This document shows, piece after piece, positions 1 through 5,198 of a DNA stretch of 5,198 nt. The stretch lies in NCBI GenBank assembly GCA_028288395.1, contig JAQBNV010000050.1, forward strand, positions 1 through 5,198, read 5' to 3'. The notes beneath the pieces were generated by a model that was given only the letters and a program-made list of their open reading frames with translations, did not search any database and had not been told where the DNA came from. The stretch's first letter is position 1, and the number at the start of each line of letters is the position of its first letter. Both the position numbers and the translations under genes were made by a program. The stretch is from Adhaeribacter sp. (GTDB lineage: Bacteria > Bacteroidota > Bacteroidia > Cytophagales > Hymenobacteraceae).

Positions 1-86
1 ACAAAGAACTTTTAAGATAAATATTACCTCCTTACCTGTGCTTATGTTGCCTTATTGCTTCACTACAAATTTTTATTCCCAGTTTT

Positions 87-1331
87 ATGAAAGACGAAAT
101 ATTAGCAAACCTAAACAATCCCAGGCAGCTTGAAAAGTTGTACCGGGAGAACAAACCAGCTTTTCAGCGGGCATTTAAGGTTTTATTTCCGGAGCTGAAA
201 GACAACCCCCTGGTTGGCTTTTGGAACGAAAGGCTGAATTACGAAAATGAGGAAATTTCCTGGGGCACCGGTAAAGACCTAGTTTTTGTGCTGGTGGCTT
301 CGCTGCTGGCTGGTATTATTGCCAAGCTTCCGGCCATCTTACAAATCGACGAAGAATTTTTCTACCCAAGAAATATTGGGTTCATTGTTTTTCCGCTCCT
401 GATAGCCTACTTTGCCTGGAAAAATCATTTACACTTTCGTAAAATTGCTATTATCGGTGGCGCGACATTGATTTCTTTGCTTTTCATTAATTTTCTACCC
501 GATAATGACAAAAGCGACACCCTGATTTTATCCTGCATTCATTTGCCTTTGATTCTTTGGTCTTTTCTGGGTTTTGCGTTTGTTGGGGACCGGTTAAACA
601 ATACGGAAAAGCGGCTCGGCTTTTTAAGGTTTAACGGCGATCTAGTGGTAATGACCGCTATTATCGTACTTGCGGGTATTGCTCTGACCGGTATCACCAT
701 CGGGCTATTTTCCCTGATTGGCTTTAAAATTGAAGAATTTTATTTCCAGTATGTAGTTGTTTTCGGGGTGGCGGCCGTTCCAATTGTGGGTACTTATCTT
801 ACCCAAACTAATCCTCAGTTAGTAAATAAAGTATCCCCGGTAATCGCCAGAATTTTTAGTCCGCTTGTTCTGATAACACTGGTTGTGTATCTGGCGGCCA
901 TTATTTATTCGGGCAAAGATCCTTACAACAACCGGGAATTTTTAATTATTTTCAATGCCCTCTTAATTGGCGTTATGGCCCTCATCCTCTTTTCTGTTGC
1001 CGAAACCTCTAAGCAACACAAAAGCCAGATAAGCATCCTCATTCTTTTTCTATTATCAGCGGTAACAATAATTGTTAACGGAATTGCCCTGTCGGCCATT
1101 TTATTCCGGATTTCAGAATGGGGTATTACGCCCAACCGGCTGGCGGTACTGGGGGGCAATATTTTAATACTGATAAACTTGCTGTTGGTAATGGTTAAAC
1201 TATTTAGGGTACTGACCCAAAAGGCAGACCTGAACGAAGTCGGCAAGTCAATTGCCTGGTTCCTACCTATATACAGCTTATGGGCCGTTATCGTAACTTT
1301 TTTATTCCCACTAATATTTGGGTTTAAGTAA
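87..1331 (+). CDS. DUF4153-family polytopic inner-membrane protein
   Basis: The 414-residue protein begins with a soluble, charged segment of about 60 residues (helical, NPRQLEKLYRENKP near residues 11-24). About eleven hydrophobic segments follow, near residues 64-84, 97-111, 119-137, 146-167, 186-212, 222-239, 256-275, 284-304, 315-340, 352-373 and 389-412. The C-terminal stretch WGITPNRLAVLGGN (345-358) resembles the conserved late motif of DUF4153 membrane proteins, and the overall length and layout fit that family in Bacteroidota. Its biochemical function is not established, and no catalytic residues are recognisable. The ATG at 87 follows an A/T-rich leader without a clear Shine-Dalgarno, as is usual in this phylum. 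The gene stands alone on the plus strand and converges on the minus-strand genes across a long intergenic interval. Family assignment comes from recalled motif and topology; the inner-membrane location is inferred from the hydrophobic segments. Confidence 0.85.
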   Translation: MKDEILANLNNPRQLEKLYRENKPAFQRAFKVLFPELKDNPLVGFWNERLNYENEEISWGTGKDLVFVLVASLLAGIIAKLPAILQIDEEFFYPRNIGFIVFPLLIAYFAWKNHLHFRKIAIIGGATLISLLFINFLPDNDKSDTLILSCIHLPLILWSFLGFAFVGDRLNNTEKRLGFLRFNGDLVVMTAIIVLAGIALTGITIGLFSLIGFKIEEFYFQYVVVFGVAAVPIVGTYLTQTNPQLVNKVSPVIARIFSPLVLITLVVYLAAIIYSGKDPYNNREFLIIFNALLIGVMALILFSVAETSKQHKSQISILILFLLSAVTIIVNGIALSAILFRISEWGITPNRLAVLGGNILILINLLLVMVKLFRVLTQKADLNEVGKSIAWFLPIYSLWAVIVTFLFPLIFGFK

Positions 1332-1390
1332 GGAAAAGCAAAGCTACGGCGGCTATAAAGTACCAAGGTGGCTGCAGGCAGGCCCATCAT

Positions 1391-1450
1391 TTCTGGTCCG
1401 GCAGCAGTTTTTACCTCAGCACCTTAACTTTCCCGCCGGAATGACCAGAA
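1391..1450. repeat. Imperfect inverted repeat bounding a 60-bp segment
   Basis: TTCTGGTC at 1391-1398 is the exact reverse complement of GACCAGAA at 1443-1450. Immediately inside, CGGC (1399-1402) can pair with GCCG (1436-1439), which leaves a 3-nt bulge (1440-1442). The result is an interrupted stem of about 12 bp closing a loop of about 33 nt. No T-tract follows on either strand, so it does not look like a terminator. It could be part of a structured RNA, an operator-like site or a relic of a small mobile element. Nothing further can be said from sequence alone. Confidence 0.45.
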
Positions 1451-1500
1451 TATATAGGAGTGTACGACAAACTGCACTAAAAAAGTGGCAATATTCCCCC

Positions 1501-1524
1501 TCGGTCGGTGCCCTCACCGACCGA
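1501..1524. repeat. REP-like perfect hairpin, copy 1
   Basis: TCGGTCGGTG (1501-1510) and CACCGACCGA (1515-1524) are perfect reverse complements around a 4-nt loop CCCT, giving a GC-rich 10-bp stem. The same arms recur at 1621-1644. Compared with the reverse complement of that second copy, the match extends to 27 positions (1499-1525) with a single loop difference (CCCT against CCTT). No T-run follows, so a terminator role is less likely than a dispersed palindromic (REP-type) repeat. Confidence 0.8.
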
Positions 1525-1568
1525 ATGATAATCTTTCGCTCCCGTACAACTTTTCGTATACCTGCGTG

Positions 1569-1600
1569 GCCTCTACTATACAGAGGCAGCTTTTTTCTTT
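1569..1600 (+). terminator. Candidate Rho-independent terminator, plus strand
   Basis: GCCTCT (1569-1574) pairs with AGAGGC (1582-1587) around a 7-nt loop. After AGC comes a T-rich run at 1591-1600 (TTTTTTCTTT). This is the expected layout for an intrinsic terminator on the plus strand. It lies about 240 nt past the DUF4153 stop codon, so it could end that transcript or a short transcript from the intergenic region. The stem is only 6 bp, and it sits between the two REP-like hairpins. Confidence 0.5.
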
Positions 1601-1620
1601 CTTAGGCTAGCTTACTTCTT

Positions 1621-1644
1621 TCGGTCGGTGAAGGCACCGACCGA
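1621..1644. repeat. REP-like perfect hairpin, copy 2 (opposite orientation)
   Basis: TCGGTCGGTG (1621-1630) and CACCGACCGA (1635-1644) pair perfectly around the loop AAGG. Because the arms are palindromic, orientation is set by the loop and flanks. Reverse-complemented, this copy reads CC before the stem, loop CCTT and A after it, matching copy 1 at 26 of 27 positions. The two copies are therefore best read as an inverted pair whose start points are exactly 120 bp apart. Confidence 0.8.
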
Positions 1645-1746
1645 GGAAAGGGTGAGCGTACCACAAAGTAGATTAAAAAAATTGTTTCTTATGGATCGAT
1701 TAAACCACAAGGCGATGTATAAAAATATGCTTTGTGCAACTTGTCC

Positions 1747-1766
1747 TACACCCATATACACCCATA
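1747..1766. repeat. 10-bp tandem duplication
   Basis: TACACCCATA occurs twice back to back (1747-1756 and 1757-1766) with no mismatch. Only two units are present, so it is a minor slippage-type duplication or a pair of adjacent short sites in the intergenic interval. No function is evident. Confidence 0.6.
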
Positions 1767-1894
1767 AACCGGTGCGTGTTCTGAATTTACCACCTTATAA
1801 AATTATTGCTGACCATCTGGAAATTAGGCTGATAAAATCAGTATCGAGGGGCAATATTTTAATACCCTGCCGAACATCGCACTCAGGTTTAGAA

Positions 1895-1949
1895 CAGGCA
1901 ATAACAAAACAGGCCCGGATTATCTCCGGGCCTGTTTTGTTATTGCCTG
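1895..1949. terminator. Long-stem bidirectional intrinsic terminator
   Basis: Bases 1895-1919 and 1925-1949 are perfect reverse complements: a 25-bp stem around the 5-nt loop TTATC. The stem has a GC-rich core (GGCCCGGA/TCCGGGCC) flanked by A-rich then T-rich arms. On either strand the core hairpin is therefore followed by CTGTTTTGTTATT, which serves as the U-tract. It starts 12 bp beyond the DUF2911 stop codon (minus strand) and faces the plus-strand DUF4153 gene, as expected for a shared terminator between convergent genes. A perfect 25-bp stem is longer than usual for intrinsic terminators. Confidence 0.85.
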
Positions 1950-1961
1950 CGTTTTGGTTAC

Positions 1962-2522
1962 CTAAACACCTGCTGTAGTTTTAACATTAAACGGCACCGC
2001 TACATTCTCCCACATAATGGTAACTAACCCGGCATTTTTGCCTTTAGGCGTCACATCTATTTTCATCCGCTCGTTCATAGCGCCGGATTTGGTAGGCTTA
2101 ACTTTTACCCGCAACGCGTCTTCTGCCTGTTGGTATTTAAAAGCACCCCATTGTTTAGTGGTTTTGTTAAATACAATAGTCCATTCGTTTTCAGTCGGAA
2201 TAGTAAACAGGGCATAAGTACCTGCCTTTAAGGGTTGCCCCTCTACGGTTACATCTTTGCTAAAGGTAATGGTAGTAGCCTCGTTCGCACCCGTACGCCA
2301 AACCTGGCCATAAGGCACTAACTCGCCCCATACTTTACGTCCTTTTACGCTCGGCGAACTGTATTTAACGGTAACATCCGCATTACCAATTTTACCCGTA
2401 GCAGTAGCCGGCGGACTGGCCGGCACCTTCGTTTCCTGGGCCAGGGCCGCAAAAGAACAAAACAAGAACAAACCTGCCAACAGGCCGGTTTTAAAAAACT
2501 GAGTAAGGTTTATACTGATCAT
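1962..2522 (-). CDS. Secreted/periplasmic DUF2911 protein
   Basis: From the ATG at 2522 the product is 186 residues. Residues 1-28 form a signal peptide (lysine at 11, hydrophobic LLAGLFLF core, ALA-Q cleavage site after residue 28). A Cys at 22 is not in a convincing lipobox. The mature part carries the DUF2911 signature: YSSPSVKGR (54-62), VWGELVPYGQVWRTGANEAT (64-83), LKAGTYALFTIP (98-109), WTIVFN (114-119) and WGAFKY (125-130). The family is common in Bacteroidota and predicted to be exported; its function is unknown. The frame is open upstream to an ATG at 2591, but that would add 23 basic residues before the signal peptide, so 2522 is preferred. An A-rich stretch precedes it, and GATATTTG at 2554-2547 is near the Bacteroidota -7 consensus, but no matching -33 TTG was found. 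The gene lies 105 bp downstream of the rtcB stop and ends just before a strong terminator. Confidence 0.9.
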   Translation of the reverse strand: MISINLTQFFKTGLLAGLFLFCSFAALAQETKVPASPPATATGKIGNADVTVKYSSPSVKGRKVWGELVPYGQVWRTGANEATTITFSKDVTVEGQPLKAGTYALFTIPTENEWTIVFNKTTKQWGAFKYQQAEDALRVKVKPTKSGAMNERMKIDVTPKGKNAGLVTIMWENVAVPFNVKTTAGV

Positions 2523-2599
2523 AGCGCTAATTTTTTGGATCCTAAACAAATATCGTTTTTTCTGGTAATATATTGTACGAGTAAGCTGCATTATTTGGA

Positions 2600-2617
2600 T
2601 TGCTTTAAATAAAGCAA
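2600..2617 (-). repeat. Small AT-rich hairpin between rtcB and the DUF2911 gene
   Basis: On the minus strand TTGCTTT (2617-2611) pairs with AAAGCAA (2606-2600) around a 4-nt loop. It begins 10 nt after the rtcB stop codon. There is no following T-run and the stem is weak, so readthrough from rtcB into the DUF2911 gene is plausible. It may act as a weak 3'-end or processing stem. Confidence 0.35.
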
Positions 2618-2627
2618 AGAAAAACTA

Positions 2628-4028
2628 CTACCGGTCCATTCGTACAATCCTGGGAGTAAAGGTACCAAGCACTTCCACCAGCTCTTCCTGACTTTTCATA
2701 ACGTGGTGAATATCTTTATACGCCATGGGCGCTTCGTCGAGGCCACCGCCCATTAACGCTACCCTGTGCTGGGCCAGCAGGGTCTTCACCTCTTTCTCCG
2801 AGATGGTATCCAGCGCCCGCCGCCGCGACATAATACGTCCGGCCCCGTGCGAGGCCGAATAAATAGCTTCTTCTACGCCCTTACCCCGCACCAGGAAACC
2901 CGGCGAGGTCATAGAGCCCGGAATAATACCCAGTACGCCTTTACCGGCCGGCGTAGCGCCTTTGCGGTGCACAATTACCTCTCGGCCATTGGATAATTGC
3001 TCTTTCCAGGCAAAGTTGTGGTGGTTTTCGACCATGGTTAAGGGCTCTTCGCCCAAGGCTTTGCTTAATCGGGCATGAATTTGGTGGTGGCAGGCCGAGG
3101 CATAATCACCAGCCAGCGTCATGGCCTGCCAATATTCCTGCCCTTCTTCCGAATGGAGATCGAGCCAGGCCAGGTGGCGGGCGTGCGGCGGCAGCTTGCG
3201 ATTTTGCATAGCCAGTTTGGTATAATGGTTGGCAATGGTAGCACCTAAACCGCGCGAGCCGGAATGCGACAGAACGGCCAGGTACTTGCCAATTGGCAAA
3301 TTAAATTCATTCCGGGCATCGGTTAATTCAGTAATCCCAAACTCAACGAAATGGTTGCCGGATCCCGAACTGCCAATCTGGTCCACCGCTTTTTGTTTCT
3401 GGCCTCTGACCACCGCAATCTCTTTAAACTCCCGGCGCTCAAATATTGCGTCATCCATTGGTTTTTCGAAACCCTTACCAGCGCCAAAGCGGGTGTGGTC
3501 GTTCAGAAGCTGCTTTAGTTTGGATTTGTCTTTTTCAATTATTCCTACCGGCAAATCGTAGAGCGTGAGGCACATGCGGCAGCCAATATCTACGCCTACC
3601 CCGTACGGAATAACAGCATTTTCGGTAGCCAGCACACCACCAATGGGCAGCCCATAACCCTGGTGCGCATCCGGCATTAAAGCTCCAGCTACCGTAACCG
3701 GTAAACTCATCGCCGTTTCCATCTGAAACACCGCTCCCGGTTCAATATATTCGGCCCCGTACGTTTTAAAATCCAGCAGGCTTTCGGTTAATATAATCTC
3801 CCGCATTTTGTTTTTTTCGGCGTCGAGTTCCTGCACCAGCTTTTCCAGCTTTTTGTGGTGCCGGTACTTTTCCGGGTTATGAAACAAATCGTTCAGGAGG
3901 GCTACCTGTTCGTCTTTGGAGGTATTTTTAAAATATTTTTCCATCAGGTTAAGCGCCAGCCCGATTACCTTACCTTCGGGATAGCCTAAATCCAAAACAT
4001 CTTTGCCTTTCAGTTTCTCACGTGCCAT
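2628..4028 (-). CDS. rtcB: RtcB-family tRNA/RNA splicing ligase (3'-phosphate, GTP-dependent)
   Basis: RtcB enzymes join RNA 3'-phosphate or 2',3'-cyclic phosphate ends to 5'-OH ends in the cytoplasm, using GTP and Mn2+ through a guanylated histidine. Numbered from the ATG at 4028 (466 residues), the motifs are: MPDAHQGYGLPIGGV (118-132), GVGVDIGCRM (143-152, metal ligands D147 and C150), GSGNHFVEF (222-230, N225 and H226), SHSGSRG (254-260, H255), ENHHNF (334-339, H337), HRKGATPAGKG (354-364), SASHGAGR (391-398, predicted guanylated H394) and DEAPMAYKDI (431-440, K438). All expected catalytic and metal residues are present, and there is no intein. The N-terminal region of about 90 residues is longer than in E. 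coli RtcB (about 408 aa). An ATG at 4052 would add MVKAKAYN. I prefer 4028 because its leader is A/T-rich with A at -3 and MAREKLKGKD looks like the family N-terminus. No archease or RtcR gene is adjacent. Confidence 0.96.
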   Translation of the reverse strand: MAREKLKGKDVLDLGYPEGKVIGLALNLMEKYFKNTSKDEQVALLNDLFHNPEKYRHHKKLEKLVQELDAEKNKMREIILTESLLDFKTYGAEYIEPGAVFQMETAMSLPVTVAGALMPDAHQGYGLPIGGVLATENAVIPYGVGVDIGCRMCLTLYDLPVGIIEKDKSKLKQLLNDHTRFGAGKGFEKPMDDAIFERREFKEIAVVRGQKQKAVDQIGSSGSGNHFVEFGITELTDARNEFNLPIGKYLAVLSHSGSRGLGATIANHYTKLAMQNRKLPPHARHLAWLDLHSEEGQEYWQAMTLAGDYASACHHQIHARLSKALGEEPLTMVENHHNFAWKEQLSNGREVIVHRKGATPAGKGVLGIIPGSMTSPGFLVRGKGVEEAIYSASHGAGRIMSRRRALDTISEKEVKTLLAQHRVALMGGGLDEAPMAYKDIHHVMKSQEELVEVLGTFTPRIVRMDR

Positions 4029-4154
4029 ATTGTAAGCTTTAGCTTTTACCATTGGGTGCTAAATAGCTACGGCATTTCCCGGCGTGGTGTTGGCATTAAA
4101 AACCCGGGTACGTGTATATCTGCGGAGACACGAGAAAGAAATGTTTTTCTTACC

Positions 4155-4529
4155 CTAATAAGGATGAGCCCCGCCACCAAATTGTCCGGTAACCAGAACG
4201 CCCGCCCGATGGGCTTCTTTAATATTATAAGTAAAAGCCAGACGCTTGTAATTAATTACATCTACAATGGTACCGATAAAGCAGAACCCGACCGTGAAAA
4301 AATAAAGGATACCCATTACGATATCGCCGGTAATAAACCGGTGAATACCAGCGGCCCCAAAAAAGCCAGCGGCGGCTGTAATCAAAACCAGCATTGGGTC
4401 TCTACGCCTGGACCGGTAAATATTGGTAAACTGCTGGGCCTGGGCTTCGTTCATCTGCTGCATCACAGATTGCACATAAGCCATTTCGTCTGGTTCCAGT
4501 TCGGGCATAAAGTTTAATACATTGGCCAT
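4155..4529 (-). CDS. TM2-domain membrane protein
   Basis: This 124-residue protein has an acidic, helical, probably cytoplasmic N-terminus (1-42, MPELEPDEMAYVQSVMQQM ending in the basic RSRRR at 39-43). A TM2 domain follows: a first membrane segment near 46-62, the loop IHRFITGD (62-69), and a second segment near 70-92 ending at D90. The G-x-HRF-x-x-G pattern plus a terminal Asp after the second segment is the TM2 signature. A short soluble tail (93-124) ends in a Gly-rich stretch. TM2 proteins are small two-pass membrane proteins without an established general function in bacteria. The ATG at 4529 is the natural start. The gene lies 126 bp upstream of the preferred rtcB start on the same strand. 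No convincing promoter or terminator was identified in either flank. Confidence 0.88.
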   Translation of the reverse strand: MANVLNFMPELEPDEMAYVQSVMQQMNEAQAQQFTNIYRSRRRDPMLVLITAAAGFFGAAGIHRFITGDIVMGILYFFTVGFCFIGTIVDVINYKRLAFTYNIKEAHRAGVLVTGQFGGGAHPY

Positions 4530-4612
4530 GATAGGTGTTTTTTAAGTGATCAGAGGTCCGTTTAATTTTAATAAATTGGTCCGGTAAAACTTAGATTACC
4601 AAGGTTTTAAAT
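4530..4612. other. AT-rich leader region of the TM2 gene
   Basis: This short interval upstream of the TM2 gene is very AT-rich. The hexamer GGTCCG occurs twice (4555-4560 and 4578-4583). Just beyond the interval, TATATAATT is repeated at 4614-4622 and 4628-4636. It is the likely site of the TM2 promoter. TAAGTTTT on the minus strand is one mismatch from the Bacteroidota -7 consensus TAnnTTTG, but no -33 TTG is at the right distance, so I do not call a promoter position. Confidence 0.3.
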
Positions 4613-4810
4613 TTATATAATTAAAACTATATAATTTGAAATTAAGAAAAGAATTTTGTTTATACGGCCGTTTTTTACCGTACTCGCTTCAGGGTCTATC
4701 CTTACCAGCACCCGAATGAAATTGTTAAAGTTCGGTATAAGCATAATAGCGTAAAATATCAGCTCTAAACCCAATAAAGCTGGCAACCGGGAGAAAAAAT
4801 ATTGCCTCAT
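4613..4810 (-). CDS. Doubtful small hydrophobic protein (65 aa)
   Basis: The frame from the ATG at 4810 encodes 65 residues with a hydrophobic segment near residues 9-27 (LPALLGLELIFYAIMLIP) and a second hydrophobic C-terminal end. The minus strand has AGAGG at 4821-4817, six bases before the ATG, a reasonable ribosome-binding site though such sites matter less in this phylum. The last codons run into AT-rich DNA and look non-coding. An overlapping frame (ATG at 4832, stop at 4725, 35 codons) is also open, so the coding frame is uncertain. I recognise no family. It may be a real small membrane protein or part of a decayed gene together with the frame at 4860-5153. Confidence 0.3.
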   Translation of the reverse strand: MRQYFFSRLPALLGLELIFYAIMLIPNFNNFIRVLVRIDPEASTVKNGRINKILFLISNYIVLII

Positions 4811-4859
4811 ATCCAACCTCTTCCAGCGCCATAAACTTCGGCCTGGTAATTTTCAATGC

Positions 4860-5153
4860 TTATTCCTGTAAAGCCAGGGGCTTGTCCTGATAAAAATCGA
4901 GAATATTTTTCCGGAACACATAATCATATTTAAAATCTGTTTTGAAACCTACCGGGTTTGCTTCCCTTTTCAGGTCAGCTTTACGGAAGGTTGTAAATGT
5001 GAAATGGTATAAATAGGCGGGAATAAGAAAGCCCTCAAATTGGTTAAGCCTGGCCGAATCACCAATTCTTCTCAACCGCCATGAGTACAAAACAGAAGAG
5101 GCAAAAAAGGCGCAGCTAACCAAGCGATATGCGTAAAAATGAGGGGGCAACAC
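4860..5153 (-). CDS. Hypothetical protein or gene remnant without an ATG start (97 aa)
   Basis: This 97-codon frame has one hydrophobic segment near residues 7-22 and then a soluble part rich in aromatic and basic residues (FKTDFKYDYVFRKNILDFYQ near 70-89). Codon choice resembles its neighbours. No methionine codon occurs in it. The only upstream start is GTG at 5153, directly preceded by an in-frame TAA (5156-5154). Either it uses a GTG start or it is the 3' remnant of a longer gene disrupted by a frameshift or truncation. No recognised family. It lies 49 bp upstream of the ATG of the doubtful small ORF on the same strand. Confidence 0.4.
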   Translation of the reverse strand: MLPPHFYAYRLVSCAFFASSVLYSWRLRRIGDSARLNQFEGFLIPAYLYHFTFTTFRKADLKREANPVGFKTDFKYDYVFRKNILDFYQDKPLALQE

Positions 5154-5198
5154 TTAGAAGGCGTTACTTGATTTACCCGTCCCCCGCCCTGGTAAGGC

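Larger units (their letters stand above)
1332..1961. other. Gene-poor convergent intergenic interval
   Basis: This stretch of about 630 bp lies between the 3' ends of the DUF4153 gene (plus) and the DUF2911 gene (minus). Open frames exist on the plus strand here, but their translations show no recognisable domain and run straight through perfect hairpins, so I do not call genes. The stretch holds several structured elements listed separately: an imperfect inverted repeat, two near-identical hairpins in opposite orientation, a terminator-like hairpin, a short tandem duplication and a long-stem terminator. No tRNA, rRNA or known riboswitch is recognisable. Confidence 0.7.

Noticed and set aside
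1..86. Promoter upstream of the DUF4153 gene
   Set aside because: TTG at 47-49 and TACAAATT at 64-71 are present, but the spacing (14 nt) and the -7 sequence do not fit the Bacteroidota consensus well enough to call.
923..1390. Minus-strand open frame of 155 codons
   Set aside because: It is antisense to the well-supported DUF4153 gene and its translation has no recognisable family or coherent topology.
1501..1644. CRISPR-like repeats
   Set aside because: There are only two short palindromic units with a single 96-bp spacer in opposite orientation and no cas genes. This does not fit a CRISPR array.
1318..1978. Two plus-strand open frames (1318-1605 and 1628-1978) in the intergenic interval
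   Set aside because: Their translations show no domain-like composition, they run through perfect hairpins and the terminator, and the first overlaps the end of the DUF4153 gene. They look like chance open frames.
2523..2591. Longer N-terminus of the DUF2911 protein from the ATG at 2591
   Set aside because: It would place 23 basic, polar residues before a well-formed signal peptide that already has its own ATG at 2522.
2766..3561. Plus-strand open frames antisense to rtcB (2766-2996 and 3229-3561)
   Set aside because: They are shadows of the rtcB coding sequence, which carries every expected catalytic motif.
4111..4132. Hairpin CGTGT/ACACG downstream of the TM2 gene as a terminator
   Set aside because: The stem is only 5 bp, the loop is 12 nt, and no T-run directly follows on the minus strand.
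4056..4517. Plus-strand open frame of 153 codons
   Set aside because: It lies almost wholly antisense to the TM2 gene, whose signature motif is clear on the minus strand.

Overview
The window looks like ordinary chromosomal DNA from a Bacteroidota bacterium, most likely a Cytophagales/Hymenobacteraceae-type genome (Adhaeribacter or Pontibacter relatives). This rests on three things: the protein families present (DUF4153, DUF2911, a TM2 protein with an acidic helical N-terminus, and an RtcB with an N-terminal extension), the moderate GC content, and start sites preceded by A/T-rich sequence rather than clear Shine-Dalgarno motifs. The taxonomic call is inference from protein style, not a database match.

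Layout. Bases 87-1331 (+) encode a DUF4153-type polytopic membrane protein. Bases 1332-1961 form a roughly 630-bp gene-poor convergent interval. It holds an imperfect inverted repeat (1391-1450), a pair of near-identical hairpins in opposite orientation (1501-1524 and 1621-1644) around a terminator-like hairpin (1569-1600), a 10-bp tandem duplication (1747-1766), and a perfect 25-bp-stem hairpin (1895-1949) that fits a bidirectional terminator. From there everything is on the minus strand. In transcription order (right to left) it runs: two weakly supported small ORFs (5153-4860 and 4810-4613), a TM2-domain protein (4529-4155), an RtcB-family RNA ligase (4028-2628) and a secreted DUF2911 protein (2522-1962).

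How the genes work together. The TM2, rtcB and DUF2911 genes are co-oriented but separated by about 105-126 bp, so a loose transcription unit is possible but tight operon coupling is not shown. No archease, RtcR, RtcA, toxin or other RNA-repair partner is visible next to rtcB. The three confident minus-strand products (RNA ligase, inner-membrane TM2 protein, exported DUF2911 protein) have no obvious shared pathway.

No new defence or mobile system is evident. The structure least explained by known genes is the 1.39-1.95 kb intergenic interval, especially the REPIN-like inverted hairpin pair. The 4.5-5.2 kb end may be a decayed gene region.
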